64,000 nucleotides of DNA. Origin: Bowmanella dokdonensis (lineage in GTDB: Bacteria; Pseudomonadota; Gammaproteobacteria; Enterobacterales; Alteromonadaceae). Where the stretch lies: assembly GCF_017254865.1 (NCBI RefSeq), contig NZ_JAFKCV010000011.1, positions 1-64,000 of the forward strand, written 5' to 3'. The notes under the pieces were generated by a model, which saw only the letters and a list, made by a program, of their open reading frames with translations, was not told where the DNA came from and did not search any database. Shown piece after piece: positions 16,133 through 24,758 of the stretch (positions are counted from its first letter, which is position 1; every line of letters starts with the position of its first letter). Position numbers and translations under genes: made by a program.

Positions 16133-17167
16133 ATGTCGAATCAATTGGATCAACTGCTCAACTACTGGAGCGATAACAGGAACAGCCTGCAATGGGTGCT
16201 GGCCACCATTATCGAAACCCAGGGGTCTTCCTATCGAAAGGCCGGCGCCATGATGCTGATCAACAGCCTGGGACAATACCGGGGATTGCTCAGTGGCGGT
16301 TGTCTGGAAGCGGATGTTATGCGTCAGGCCAGGCGTTGCTGGGAGACCGGAAAGAACCGGATTATCTGCTATGACATGCGCGACGAGGACGATCTGAGCT
16401 GGCAGTTGGGCATAGGCTGTGGCGGAATGGTCAGGATCCTGCTGCAGCCCGTCAGTGAGCAGAACGACTATCTGCAACTCCCCGCCCTGCTTACCTGCCT
16501 GCAGGGTCGCCAGCCTTGCGGCTACTGGCAGGGTATCAATGAACAATCTCCCTGCAACCGGGTATTAACGCAGTCGCAGACTGCCGAGTTGCTGCCAGAT
16601 GAACAACGCTGGGCCCGGCTCAGTCTGGACGGCCAGCCTGGCCTTATCCAGCAGATCCTGCCGGCCCCCTGTCTCGGTATCTTTGGCGGCGGCATGGATG
16701 CCAGGCCGCTGGTGGGCCTGGCAGCAGTAATGGGATGGCAGGTGCTGCTGGTGGACTCCAGACCGGCCAACGCCCGCGCCGAATACTTTCCCACGGCCCA
16801 GTTGATTAAGGGGCCCATCAATGACCTGGCATCCGAACCCCGGATGAGCTGGCTCAGCGCCGCTGTATTGATGACGCATAATATTGAACTGGATGCCCAG
16901 GCCCTGAGTCTTTTCAAATCCCCCTCGCAGGCAACCGGTCTGCGCTATCTGGGGATGCTGGGACCGGCCCATCGCACTGAACGGGTGTTCAGCGTGGCGG
17001 GACTGGAGGCATCCGATTTGTGCCGGCCCCTGGCCAACCCCGTGGGCCTGAGGCTGGGGGGGGAGTTACCCGAGTCCATTGCCCTGTCGGTAATAGCCGA
17101 GATCCACGCCGTGCTGGAAGGACAGGATGCACGTTCCTTCAGTCTGCCCCTGGGACCGCGGGTTTGA
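16133..17167 (+). CDS. XdhC/CoxI-family molybdenum hydroxylase maturation protein
   Basis: A 344-residue protein of the XdhC/CoxI family, which inserts the sulfurated molybdenum cofactor into xanthine dehydrogenase-type enzymes. The N-terminal XdhC/CoxI domain has T-I-I-E-T-Q-G-S-S-Y-R-K-A-G-A-M-M, S-G-G-C-L-E-A and a G-C-G-G motif. The C-terminal Rossmann-like domain has I-F-G-G-G-M-D-A-R-P-L and M-T-H-N-I-E-L-D. The ATG at 16133 is supported by where homology begins, because the open frame upstream is shadow sequence. Its stop overlaps the TTG start of the MocA-like gene. Confidence 0.88.
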   Translation: MSNQLDQLLNYWSDNRNSLQWVLATIIETQGSSYRKAGAMMLINSLGQYRGLLSGGCLEADVMRQARRCWETGKNRIICYDMRDEDDLSWQLGIGCGGMVRILLQPVSEQNDYLQLPALLTCLQGRQPCGYWQGINEQSPCNRVLTQSQTAELLPDEQRWARLSLDGQPGLIQQILPAPCLGIFGGGMDARPLVGLAAVMGWQVLLVDSRPANARAEYFPTAQLIKGPINDLASEPRMSWLSAAVLMTHNIELDAQALSLFKSPSQATGLRYLGMLGPAHRTERVFSVAGLEASDLCRPLANPVGLRLGGELPESIALSVIAEIHAVLEGQDARSFSLPLGPRV

Positions 17168-17745
17168 AGCTGGCGGTGGTATTGCTGGCTGCCGGCCAGT
17201 CCAGGCGTTTCGGCGGAATCAAGCAACTTGCCAGCGTTGGCGGCCAGCCCATGATCTGCCATAGCCTCAGGGCATATGAAAAACTGGCTGCAGACAAGGT
17301 AGTGCTGGTGCTGGGCGCCAATCGCGACAAGATTGCCCCTGTGCTGCCCGACTGGGTTGAGTTGCTGGACGTGGAAGACTGGCGACTGGGCATGGGTACC
17401 TCTCTGGCCAGGGCGGTCCAGAGCCTGGATAACGGGCTGACACATGTGTTAGTGGGACTTGCCGATCAGATAGCCGTTGGCCGGCAGCATATTCAGTCGC
17501 TGATCCAGGCCAGCCGGCAGCATCCCCACAGTATTATCGCTGCGGCGTACGGGCAGGATGTGGGCGTGCCTGCTATCTTTTGCAGGGCGGATTTTACCGC
17601 CCTTGGACAACTCCAGGGTGACAGAGGGGCAAAATCCCTGCTCCGGGCCCAGAGACACCGCCTGGTGCCGGTGCCTATGCCACAGGCCGGGTTTGATATT
17701 GATACTCCGGAACAATTACAAGCTTGGTTATACCAATCGGATTGA
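17164..17745 (+). CDS. MocA/MobA-like molybdenum cofactor nucleotidyltransferase
   Basis: A 193-residue nucleotidyltransferase that would add CMP (MocA) or GMP to molybdopterin. The signature V-V-L-L-A-A-G-Q-S-R-R-F-G-G-I-K-Q-L at the N-terminus, V-G-L-A-D-Q-I for the usual D-Q/D-M-P segment, and a closing F-D-I-D-T-P-E-Q-L are typical of MocA-type proteins. I start at TTG 17164, which overlaps the XdhC stop (TTGA), because the motif begins directly after it. Dedicated MocA-like enzymes supply the cytosine-dinucleotide cofactor used by IorAB-type hydroxylases, which fits the genes that follow. Confidence 0.82.
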   Translation: MKLAVVLLAAGQSRRFGGIKQLASVGGQPMICHSLRAYEKLAADKVVLVLGANRDKIAPVLPDWVELLDVEDWRLGMGTSLARAVQSLDNGLTHVLVGLADQIAVGRQHIQSLIQASRQHPHSIIAAAYGQDVGVPAIFCRADFTALGQLQGDRGAKSLLRAQRHRLVPVPMPQAGFDIDTPEQLQAWLYQSD

Positions 17746-17769
17746 TCTTACAGGCAAGAGGAAAAGACC

Positions 17770-18234
17770 ATGATTCAATTTAACCTCAACGGCAAGGATG
17801 TATCGGTGGATGCTGAGGCAGATATGCCCCTCTTGTGGGTCTTGCGGGATCTGCTGGATATGACAGGGACCAAGTATGGCTGTGGTATGGCGCTGTGCGG
17901 GGCCTGCACTGTGCATGTGGATGGCCAGGCGCAGCGATCCTGCACCATGCCGGTGTCTCAGGTGGCCAAAAAGCAGGTCAAAACCATCGAAGGATTGGGC
18001 GTGGATGCCTCTCACCCGGTCCAGCAGGCCTGGGCGCAGCATGATGTGCCCCAGTGCGGTTATTGCCAGGCGGGTCAGATCATGAGTGCCGTGGCTCTGC
18101 TGGAAAAGAATCCCAAGCCCACCGACAGCGACATTGATGAATTTATGCAGGGAAACATCTGTCGTTGCGGTACCTACCCCAGAATCAAGGCGGCTATCAA
18201 GACGGCGGCCGGTAAGATGGGAGAAGGCTCATGA
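17770..18234 (+). CDS. 2Fe-2S subunit of an isoquinoline oxidoreductase-type molybdenum hydroxylase
   Basis: A 154-residue ferredoxin-like electron-transfer subunit with two [2Fe-2S] centres. The plant-type N-terminal cluster is C-G-M-A-L-C-G-A-C with a distal Cys, and the C-terminal helical cluster is C-G-Y-C-Q-A-G and I-C-R-C-G-T-Y. It matches the small subunit of IorAB and aldehyde dehydrogenase-type enzymes. AGAGGA precedes the ATG. It overlaps the large-subunit gene by four bases (ATGA), which favours equal production of the two subunits. Confidence 0.92.
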   Translation: MIQFNLNGKDVSVDAEADMPLLWVLRDLLDMTGTKYGCGMALCGACTVHVDGQAQRSCTMPVSQVAKKQVKTIEGLGVDASHPVQQAWAQHDVPQCGYCQAGQIMSAVALLEKNPKPTDSDIDEFMQGNICRCGTYPRIKAAIKTAAGKMGEGS

Positions 18235-20471
18235 GCCGGTGTCAGAATGTCAGTCGCCGTGAATTTCTCAAATTTGCCGGGTTTGCCGGCTCCGGCCTGA
18301 TGCTCGGTGCTTTGGTACCAGGCTGGCGCCCGGTTATGGCGCAGACCGCAGGCCTGCCGGGGGAGCTGAATCTGTTTATCAGTATCGGCTCTGACGATAG
18401 GGTACATATCGTCTGTCATCGCTCGGAAATGGGGCAGGGCATTCGTACCGGCCTGCCACAAGTGGCCGCCGATGAACTGATGGCTGACTGGAATAAAGTC
18501 AGGGTGGTGCAGGGAATGGCCAACGAGGCGTATGGCAGCCAGAATACAGACGGTTCCCGCTCGGTACGCCACTTTTACCAGACCATGCGGGAGATGGGAG
18601 CATCGGCCAGAAGTATGCTGGAACAGGCAGCTGCAGAACGGTGGCAGGTACCGGTTTCAGAGGTGCAGGCCAGGGATCATCAAATCTGGCATGACAAATC
18701 CGGGTGCAGCCTCAGGTTTGGTCAACTGGCCGAGGCGGCCGCCCAACTCAGTCCACCAGACAAAGAACAGCTCACCTTCAAGTCCAGGAAGGATTTTGCC
18801 TACATCGGCAAGGGGCTGAAGATTGTGGATATGCAGGCCATACTGACCGGTCAGGCCAAGTTTGGTATCGATATGACCCTGCCAGACATGCTTTACGCCA
18901 GTATTGAGCGCGCACCTGTGCTTGGCGCCGGGTTAGTCAGCCTGGATGACAAGCAGGCCAGGGAGGTTAAGGGGGTGGTGGACGTCATTCAGATGCCCGC
19001 GCAGACGATACCGGTCGGCTTTACGTCGCTGCCGGGCGTTGCAGTCCTGGCCACCAACACCTGGGCAGCCATGCAGGGACGCAAGAGACTGGCTATCAGC
19101 TGGCAGGACAGCGCTCATGGCCAGCATGATTCAGCGTCTTACCTGAAGACCCTGACGGACAGGGTCGTCACCAAAGGGAGGGTCATCCGCAGCGTTGGGG
19201 ACGCCTACAGTGCCATGATGAATGCCGTGGATACCCATTCGGCCACTTACACTGTGCCTTATCTCATCCATGCCCCCATGGAGCCACCGGCTGCCCTGGC
19301 CAGATTCAAGGACGGGGAAATGGAAATCTGGGCCTGTACCCAGACGCCCCAGGCTACCCAGAATACGGTGGCCCAGCAGTTGGGCATCGACAAGAGTAAG
19401 GTCAAGGTGCATGTGACGTTGCTCGGAGGCGGTTTCGGGCGTAAGTCCAAGCCGGATTTTTCTGTGGAAGCTGCCTTTCTGGCCAAGGAGACCGGCAAAC
19501 CGGTCAAGGTGACATGGAGCCGTGAAGACGAAATCCAGCATGGTTTCTATCATGCCATATCAGCCCAGTACTATGAGGCAGGGATGGACGACACGGGGCG
19601 CGTAACCAGTTGGGTTCAGCGTACGGCGTTTCCCAGTATCAGCTGGACCTTCAATGGCACGGCAGAGGAACCTTCCGACGGTGAACTGTCACTGGGTTTT
19701 GGCGACCTGCCATTTGCCCTGGATAATCTGTCCTGTGAGACACAAAAAGCAGAGGCTCATTTACGCATCGGCTGGCTGCGTTCGGTGTCCAATATACAGC
19801 ATGGTTTTGCCATCGGTTCATTTGTCGATGAACTGGCTCACAAATTGAACCGGGAGCCCCGGCAGATGTGGCTGGAGTTGCTCGGCAGTGACAGGCTGGT
19901 CAACCCCAAGCCGGAAGGATTTGAATATACCAACTATGGCGATCCGTTGGAGCAGCACCCCATTGATACCGCCAGGCTGAAAAAAGTATTGAATCTGGTG
20001 GCGGAAAAGGCGGGTGTGGAAGAATCCGTCGGTCAACATGAAGGCTGGGGCATCAGCGTGCACCGCAGTTTTGTCAGCTATGTGGCTGTGGCTTCCAGAG
20101 TAAGGGTCAAAGACGGCAAGTTAAAGGTGCTGGAAATGCACTGCGCCGCCGACGCCGGTACGGTGGTTAACCCGGACCGGGTCAAATCGCAGATGGAGGG
20201 CTCCATGATCTTTGGCCTGTCCCTTGCGCTGATGGGCGAGATCACCCTCAGGGAAGGTAAAGTCCAGCAGTCCAATTACCATGATTATCCGGTCCTGCGC
20301 ATGCCCCAGTCGCCACCCATTCATGTGTACCTGGTTGAGTCAGATGCCCCACCCGGCGGAGTAGGGGAGCCCGGTGTGCCACCCGTGGCCGCCAGTCTGA
20401 CCAATGCCATCTTTCGTGCCGGGGGTAAGAGGATCAGGGAATTGCCAGTCAGTAAGCATATGGAGGTTTAA
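18231..20471 (+). CDS. Tat-exported molybdopterin-binding subunit, IorB-type hydroxylase
   Basis: A 746-residue catalytic subunit of the xanthine dehydrogenase superfamily, IorB branch. It starts with a Tat signal ([10 protein letters not shown]) and so is exported folded with its cofactor and probably its 2Fe-2S partner. Cofactor-binding stretches include G-G-G-F-G-R-K-S and the active-site glutamate region G-E-P-G-V-P-P near the C-terminus. N-terminal [11 protein letters not shown] is also typical. No cytochrome c subunit follows, so the periplasmic electron acceptor is not evident. Substrate is an N-heterocycle or aldehyde by family, not determinable here. A terminator closes the operon at 20496-20522. 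Confidence 0.9.
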   Translation: MSRCQNVSRREFLKFAGFAGSGLMLGALVPGWRPVMAQTAGLPGELNLFISIGSDDRVHIVCHRSEMGQGIRTGLPQVAADELMADWNKVRVVQGMANEAYGSQNTDGSRSVRHFYQTMREMGASARSMLEQAAAERWQVPVSEVQARDHQIWHDKSGCSLRFGQLAEAAAQLSPPDKEQLTFKSRKDFAYIGKGLKIVDMQAILTGQAKFGIDMTLPDMLYASIERAPVLGAGLVSLDDKQAREVKGVVDVIQMPAQTIPVGFTSLPGVAVLATNTWAAMQGRKRLAISWQDSAHGQHDSASYLKTLTDRVVTKGRVIRSVGDAYSAMMNAVDTHSATYTVPYLIHAPMEPPAALARFKDGEMEIWACTQTPQATQNTVAQQLGIDKSKVKVHVTLLGGGFGRKSKPDFSVEAAFLAKETGKPVKVTWSREDEIQHGFYHAISAQYYEAGMDDTGRVTSWVQRTAFPSISWTFNGTAEEPSDGELSLGFGDLPFALDNLSCETQKAEAHLRIGWLRSVSNIQHGFAIGSFVDELAHKLNREPRQMWLELLGSDRLVNPKPEGFEYTNYGDPLEQHPIDTARLKKVLNLVAEKAGVEESVGQHEGWGISVHRSFVSYVAVASRVRVKDGKLKVLEMHCAADAGTVVNPDRVKSQMEGSMIFGLSLALMGEITLREGKVQQSNYHDYPVLRMPQSPPIHVYLVESDAPPGGVGEPGVPPVAASLTNAIFRAGGKRIRELPVSKHMEV

Positions 20472-20495
20472 TCTGTCGCAGGCCGGTTGAATCAG

Positions 20496-20522
20496 AAAAG
20501 GAAGCCAGTGCTTCCTTTTTTG
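20496..20522. terminator. Bidirectional terminator between the hydroxylase operon and the ankyrin gene
   Basis: GGAAGC (20500-20505), loop CAGT, GCTTCC (20510-20515) followed by TTTTTT and preceded by AAAA. It has T-tracts in both directions and lies between two convergent genes, 25 to 30 bases from each stop. Confidence 0.85.
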
Positions 20523-20550
20523 TTGAGCGCCTATGGGTGGCCTGATGGGT

Positions 20551-21216
20551 TCAGGCAACTCCAGGTTTAAGAGTGGGAATCTCAAAGCCCTTTTCCAGGC
20601 CGTGCTGATAGGCGGTCCTGCCTTGATCGTCGGTGATGGACTTATCTGCTCCACCTGTCAGCAAGGCTTCTAGCAGGTCTGTATGATTATGTGCCGCGGC
20701 ACTCATCAGGGCGGTATAGCCTCCGGCCTGCTGCGCATCGGGATCGGCTCCCGCATCCAGAAGCAGCCTGACCAGGCCGACTGAGTGCGACGCGGCCGCA
20801 CTGTGAATGGGGCAGACCCCACTGGGATTGGCTGCAGGGTGATTCTTGTCAGCGCCTTTTTGTAAAAGCATCCTGGCTGCCCCCTCTCTGCCAAAGAAAC
20901 AGGCATAATGAAGCAGGGAGAAGCCGTCAGCGGATTCCCAGCTAAGCAGTTCAGGAAGGTTCTCCAGTTTATTCTTCAGGGCCTTGAGGTCATCCGCCGC
21001 CAGCATTTCCTCAGCCAGGGGACTTTCTACCTGCCGGTATATCCGCTTCATCAACTCTGTCTGGCGGTGGTACATGGCCCATAACAGGGGCCTGATACCC
21101 TGGGCATTCTGGCAAAGGGCAAGCTGCGGGTTCTGATTGAGCAGATGGTCGACCTGCTCGGCCTTTCCTTTGCTAATGGAGTCGAACAGTTGGGCAATCT
21201 GTGCCTGATCTGACAT
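20551..21216 (-). CDS. Ankyrin-repeat protein
   Basis: A 221-residue protein with about four or five ankyrin repeats, a protein-protein interaction fold. Repeat landmarks are G-F-S-L-L-H-Y-A-C-F-F-G-R-E-G-A-A-R-M-L, P-I-H-S-A-A-A-S-H and G-Y-T-A-L-M-S-A-A-A-H-N-H-T-D-L-L-E-A-L. No signal peptide, so cytosolic. It is divergent from a MarR-type regulator with a perfect inverted repeat between them, so it is probably that regulator's target. Its partner protein is unknown. Confidence 0.85.
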   Translation of the reverse strand: MSDQAQIAQLFDSISKGKAEQVDHLLNQNPQLALCQNAQGIRPLLWAMYHRQTELMKRIYRQVESPLAEEMLAADDLKALKNKLENLPELLSWESADGFSLLHYACFFGREGAARMLLQKGADKNHPAANPSGVCPIHSAAASHSVGLVRLLLDAGADPDAQQAGGYTALMSAAAHNHTDLLEALLTGGADKSITDDQGRTAYQHGLEKGFEIPTLKPGVA

Positions 21217-21231
21217 AGTGAACTCTTGACT

Positions 21232-21256
21232 ATTTAGTTAGTTAGGCTAACTAAAT
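21232..21256. promoter_or_regulatory. Perfect palindromic operator between ankyrin and MarR genes
   Basis: ATTTAGTTAG (21232-21241), five-base spacer TTAGG, CTAACTAAAT (21247-21256) is a perfect 10-bp inverted repeat. A further TAGTTAG-like half (21258-21265) follows. It lies 16 bases before the ankyrin start and 54 before the MarR start. Site size and symmetry fit a MarR dimer controlling both genes. Confidence 0.7.
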
Positions 21257-21310
21257 ATAGTTAGGCTGGCTGGGCAGCGCAAGATCACTACCACTAAGCG
21301 GACAAAATAG

Positions 21311-21739
21311 ATGGCTAAAGACACCAGAATTGAACTTAGCGAACCCCTGCACCGCTGTGCCATACAACTTTTGCGCATGGTCAGTGCAGCAGACGAACAG
21401 TCCGGTCTGTCCAGGGCCAGGCTTTCGGCGTTGTCCGTTATTGTGTTTGCCGGCCCTTTGTCTCTCAAAGCCCTGGCCGGTGCTGAAAATGTCTCGGCGC
21501 CGACAATGAGCCGACTGGTTCGAGCCCTGGTGGAACAAGGACATGTCCGTATGCAGCGGCAGGATAATGACGCCAGGCAAAGTTCAATCAGTGCCACTGA
21601 CAAGGGCCGGCGCCTGTTGCTGGCTGCCCGGCACAGACGGCTGAACCTGCTGGAACAGCGCCTGGAAAGATTGTCAGCAGTAGAACAGGCCCAGTTGCGG
21701 CTTGGGCTGGCCTGTCTTGAGAAGATTCTGCCGGATTAG
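21311..21739 (+). CDS. MarR-family transcriptional regulator
   Basis: A 142-residue winged-helix regulator. The recognition region is P-L-S-L-K-A-L-A-G-A-E-N-V-S-A-P-T-M-S-R-L-V-R-A-L, followed by the wing D-N-D-A-R-Q-S-S-I-S-A-T-D-K-G-R. Such proteins act as dimers, usually as ligand-released repressors of their own gene and a divergent neighbour. The palindrome at 21232-21256 is the obvious candidate site. The ribosome-binding site before the ATG is weak. Ligand unknown. Confidence 0.9.
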   Translation: MAKDTRIELSEPLHRCAIQLLRMVSAADEQSGLSRARLSALSVIVFAGPLSLKALAGAENVSAPTMSRLVRALVEQGHVRMQRQDNDARQSSISATDKGRRLLLAARHRRLNLLEQRLERLSAVEQAQLRLGLACLEKILPD

Positions 21740-21810
21740 CTGTTACTGCAAAGAGGGCCTCAGCCTTTGCTAGACTTGTTTACAAGCTGAAACGGGCAAA
21801 GGAGTCTTAT

Positions 21811-22167
21811 ATGTTGAAATTGGAAGGCATCAACGAAAACCGGGTACTGTCCATTACCGCCAGTGGCAAACTGACCCGGCATGACTATCAGCAGTTAATT
21901 CCAGAAGTAGAGAATCTGCTGGAGAAGTTCGGCACCCTGAGATTTTTTATCAGGGCCAGGGAAATAAGCGGCTTCGAGGTGCGCGCCATGTGGGAAGACA
22001 TCAAGTTCGATGCCCGACATGCGGATCAGTTTGGCAAAACCGCCATCGTCGGGGAAAAGAAATGGCAGGAGTGGGGGACGGAACTGGCCAGCCTGTTTTT
22101 CGATGCGCCGATGAAATATTTCGATCATAACGAGGAAAAACTGGCCTGGACCTGGGTGAATACCTGA
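21811..22167 (+). CDS. SpoIIAA-like / STAS-fold small protein
   Basis: A 118-residue protein of the SpoIIAA-like (DUF3478) family with a STAS-like fold. Characteristic parts are S-G-K-L-T-R-H-D-Y-Q-Q-L-I-P near the N-terminus, D-I-K-F-D-A-R-H in the middle and K-T-A-I-V-G-E-K-K-W-Q-E-W, then F-F-D-A-P-M-K-Y-F-D near the end. AAGGAG stands before the ATG. Members are proposed to bind lipid-like or other small ligands, but no function is established. Single-gene unit. Confidence 0.82.
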   Translation: MLKLEGINENRVLSITASGKLTRHDYQQLIPEVENLLEKFGTLRFFIRAREISGFEVRAMWEDIKFDARHADQFGKTAIVGEKKWQEWGTELASLFFDAPMKYFDHNEEKLAWTWVNT

Positions 22168-22199
22168 TTGATCCGGGCTCAGTCCTGGCAGCATACCTT

Positions 22200-22979
22200 T
22201 TATTCTGGCCCCAGATGTGGTTCGTCCAATTTGTCCAGGTTGTTGTAGCGAATCATATTACGCAATTCCTGCATATATTCTTCGCCACGCTCGGAATAGC
22301 TGGTCAGGCCGGGGCTAAGGGCCAGGCCGGTAATGGGCTGGCCACTGTTACGTAATTGTTGTCGTAAACGCCGTAAATCCTGATAGGCATAGTGACGATT
22401 GAGGTTGCGGATATAGGCTTCCACCGATTCCCTGGGGCTGTCGAAATCCGCCACTTCATGGTTCATATCTTCACCCCTGTCTTTGGGCACCAGGCCACAC
22501 CCCTCTGCAAAACACCATTGTCCGTAGAAATTGTTCGCTTCGCGGGCGAAACGGGAGGTTCCCCAGGCGCTTTCGTTGGCCGCCTGGGCCAGGGCCAGTG
22601 AGGTGGGCACGATATCCACCCGGCGTAGCAACAAGTCCCAACTGGCAGGACTGGCCGGGTTGAAATCTTCAATCCGGTAGACGTCGGCCAGTTCAGTGAG
22701 CAGCCTGCGGTCTGCCCGGGTCAGATCGGAAGACCTGGCCTGCATGGCCAGTATTTCCTGCCTGAGGGCGAGGATTTCGCGGTTGCGCTGTTCGATGAGA
22801 GGTTGGAAGTAGCCGAAGAAGGCCTGCTTTCGCTCGTTACCCGCCGCGTAGACAGCAAAATCAGGTACCGGCTCTTTGTCCAGTTCTGACCACAGCCAGA
22901 GCAACGGGACCAACAACAGCAAGGCCGCTGCCGGCAACAACAGTTTGCGTGCTGTGGTAGCTTGATTGTGATCTGGCAT
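22200..22979 (-). CDS. Bax-like glucosaminidase-domain protein
   Basis: A 259-residue envelope protein with one N-terminal transmembrane helix (residues 13-29) and a C-terminal mannosyl-glycoprotein endo-beta-N-acetylglucosaminidase-like domain, as in E. coli Bax. The signature A-L-A-Q-A-A-N-E-S-A-W-G-T-S-R-F-A contains the catalytic-type Glu, followed by N-N-F-Y-G-Q-W-C-F. It probably trims peptidoglycan in the periplasm. AGGGGA precedes the ATG by six bases. Convergent with the SpoIIAA-like gene. Confidence 0.85.
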   Translation of the reverse strand: MPDHNQATTARKLLLPAAALLLLVPLLWLWSELDKEPVPDFAVYAAGNERKQAFFGYFQPLIEQRNREILALRQEILAMQARSSDLTRADRRLLTELADVYRIEDFNPASPASWDLLLRRVDIVPTSLALAQAANESAWGTSRFAREANNFYGQWCFAEGCGLVPKDRGEDMNHEVADFDSPRESVEAYIRNLNRHYAYQDLRRLRQQLRNSGQPITGLALSPGLTSYSERGEEYMQELRNMIRYNNLDKLDEPHLGPE

Positions 22980-23206
22980 AAAGGATCCCCTGAAGTCTTT
23001 CTTTTAGTCTTTTTACGCCGTATTGGCTCAACAGATCAGCTACGCCGTCTCCTGAGTGTGAAAATACGCCTGCATGTTGAAATTATTACAGCCTTCAGCG
23101 GAAGCTCAAGTCGACAGGGAAGGGGTTTGATGCCTGGCATGGTTGCTGCTTTTTACAGCATGAATGTATCGCGCCGGGACTGTCGGCGCCAACCAAGGAG
23201 ATAAGT

Positions 23207-23578
23207 ATGAAACTCAGATTTCCCTTATTAATGGTACTGCCACTGGTCAGCAGTATGGCTCTGGCGGGCACCACCTTTAATCAGGCAGATATGAACGACG
23301 ACGGAAAAGTCACCCGCACAGAATTCCGTTCTACCGTTGGGGATGCAGATTTTGCTGCAGACTGGGACGATGACGACGATGGCAGGATAGATACCATGGA
23401 GTATGAGGCTATCGGTCTGGAGGACGAGTTTGACGAGTGGGACAGAGATACCAACGATTACCTCAGTGACAACGAGCTCTATGACGGTGTTTACTCTTCC
23501 TATGACGAGGATGAAAACGGTCATTGGGACGGTGATGAATGGGATGATGCGGGAGATGACGGGTGGTTCGACATTTAA
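23207..23578 (+). CDS. Exported EF-hand calcium-binding protein
   Basis: A 123-residue protein with a signal peptide (cleavage near A-L-A-G) and four EF-hand loops: D-M-N-D-D-G-K-V-T-R-T-E-F, D-W-D-D-D-D-D-G-R-I-D-T-M-E, D-R-D-T-N-D-Y-L-S-D-N-E and D-E-D-E-N-G-H-W-D-G-D-E. It is extremely acidic, consistent with calcium buffering or sensing in the periplasm or outside. AAGGAG precedes the start. A strong terminator follows at 23597-23635. Partner unknown. Confidence 0.88.
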   Translation: MKLRFPLLMVLPLVSSMALAGTTFNQADMNDDGKVTRTEFRSTVGDADFAADWDDDDDGRIDTMEYEAIGLEDEFDEWDRDTNDYLSDNELYDGVYSSYDEDENGHWDGDEWDDAGDDGWFDI

Positions 23579-23596
23579 GCCCCGCAAGAAAAACTA

Positions 23597-23635
23597 AAAG
23601 CCAGCCCCTGACTGACAAGGGGGCTGGCTTTCTTT
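23597..23635. terminator. Terminator between the EF-hand gene and the entericidin gene
   Basis: A 12-bp stem, AAAGCCAGCCCC (23597-23608) / GGGGCTGGCTTT (23620-23631), is followed by CTTT. It lies between convergent genes and can act in both directions. Confidence 0.85.
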
Positions 23636-23645
23636 ATCTGGCCAT

Positions 23646-23798
23646 TCAGTCCTGATTGGCCTCTTCCTGAATCGCCTCGCCGGCATCTTCAATGTCTTCT
23701 CCTGCGCCTTCCATGGTTGCGCAACCAATGCTGGAAAGAAGCACAAGCAGCATAGCGATTAGCCGGCCGGTACGAAAACTGACTGTATTAGTGGACAT
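23646..23798 (-). CDS. Entericidin-family small lipoprotein
   Basis: A 50-residue lipoprotein. The N-terminal hydrophobic segment ends in a lipobox S-S-I-G-C (Cys26), followed by A-T-M-E-G-A-G-E-D-I-E-D-A-G-E-A-I, the entericidin A/B pattern. The ATG at 23798 has AAGGAG seven bases upstream, whereas the longer frame has no such site. Entericidins are membrane-associated stress-induced peptides of poorly understood role. No second entericidin (antidote-like) gene is adjacent. Confidence 0.85.
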   Translation of the reverse strand: MSTNTVSFRTGRLIAMLLVLLSSIGCATMEGAGEDIEDAGEAIQEEANQD

Positions 23799-23984
23799 AA
23801 CAGACTCCTTGTTGAACAGAATAAAAATAATCTCAGCTGATTCCAAACTACCAGTAAAGTCTTGTCAAAAAATACAGAAAAATCAAATGGCTATCAGGAA
23901 GCCTCGATAAATGGGAGTGTTTTTGCCTTTGAATGAACCAATCAGCCCCAATCTTTATGAAAACGCCAATTACGGATTTTCTGT

Positions 23985-24668
23985 TTGCAACAAACCAATC
24001 GTCTGCGTAACAGCCTGATGGCTGCCAGCCTGTTTATCTGCCTGCTGTGGTGGATCAAACTGGCAGAAAGTTTTCTTGGTCTGGATTTTGGCATGGTAGG
24101 GGTCACGCCCGGGCAGACATCCGGCCTGCTTGGCATCTTGACCGCCCCGCTGCTGCATGGCTCGTATGCGCATATTTTCAGTAACACCCTGCCGCTGTTA
24201 GTGCTGGGCACCCTTCTGCTATTCGGCTATCCGCGCTCCTGGTGGCTGGCCCTGCTCTTTATCTGGCCCCTGTCCGGACTCGGTGTCTGGTTGTTTGCCA
24301 GAGAAGCGACCCATCTGGGTGCCAGTGGCCTGAGTCACGGAATATTCTTTTATCTGTTTGTTTCCAGTATTTTGCGACGGGACAAGCTGTCTGTGGCGTT
24401 GATGATGATTGGCTTTTTCCTCTACGGAGGTATGATCATGAGCATTTTCCCCCGGGAGCCGGAGATTTCCTTCGAGTCGCACTTTTTCGGTGCCCTCGCG
24501 GGGGTGTTGGCCTCCCTGCTTTTCCAGCATCGGGATCCAAAGCCTGAGCGTCAGAAATACCAGTGGGAAGATAATAATGAAGAGGCCGAAGATCCTGTTA
24601 TTGGCGACGAATGGCAACTTTCCCGGCAGGCTTCCGAAGCTAATAAGGGAGATCAAAAAGCAGATTGA
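23985..24668 (+). CDS. Rhomboid-family intramembrane serine protease
   Basis: A 227-residue polytopic protease that cleaves transmembrane helices. The catalytic serine is in H-L-G-A-S-G-L-S-H-G and the histidine in F-E-S-H-F-F-G-A-L-A-G; the N-terminal T-A-P-L-L-H-G-S-Y-A-H-I-F-S-N-T-L is also typical. The hydrophilic C-terminal tail after residue 180 is acidic. The start is uncertain: the frame opens with TTG at 23985, as used here, and the first in-frame ATG is at 24018. It does not show the layout I would expect of rhombosortase, so it may not process the GlyGly-CTERM protein at the left end. Confidence 0.85.
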   Translation: MQQTNRLRNSLMAASLFICLLWWIKLAESFLGLDFGMVGVTPGQTSGLLGILTAPLLHGSYAHIFSNTLPLLVLGTLLLFGYPRSWWLALLFIWPLSGLGVWLFAREATHLGASGLSHGIFFYLFVSSILRRDKLSVALMMIGFFLYGGMIMSIFPREPEISFESHFFGALAGVLASLLFQHRDPKPERQKYQWEDNNEEAEDPVIGDEWQLSRQASEANKGDQKAD

Positions 24669-24758
24669 TCAAGTACTTGCTTCTCATTGGCGGTCCATAG
24701 GATTAGAATAGCAGCTATTGCGTTTCATTTTCATTCGGCCTATCCAATCTGCGAGGAC

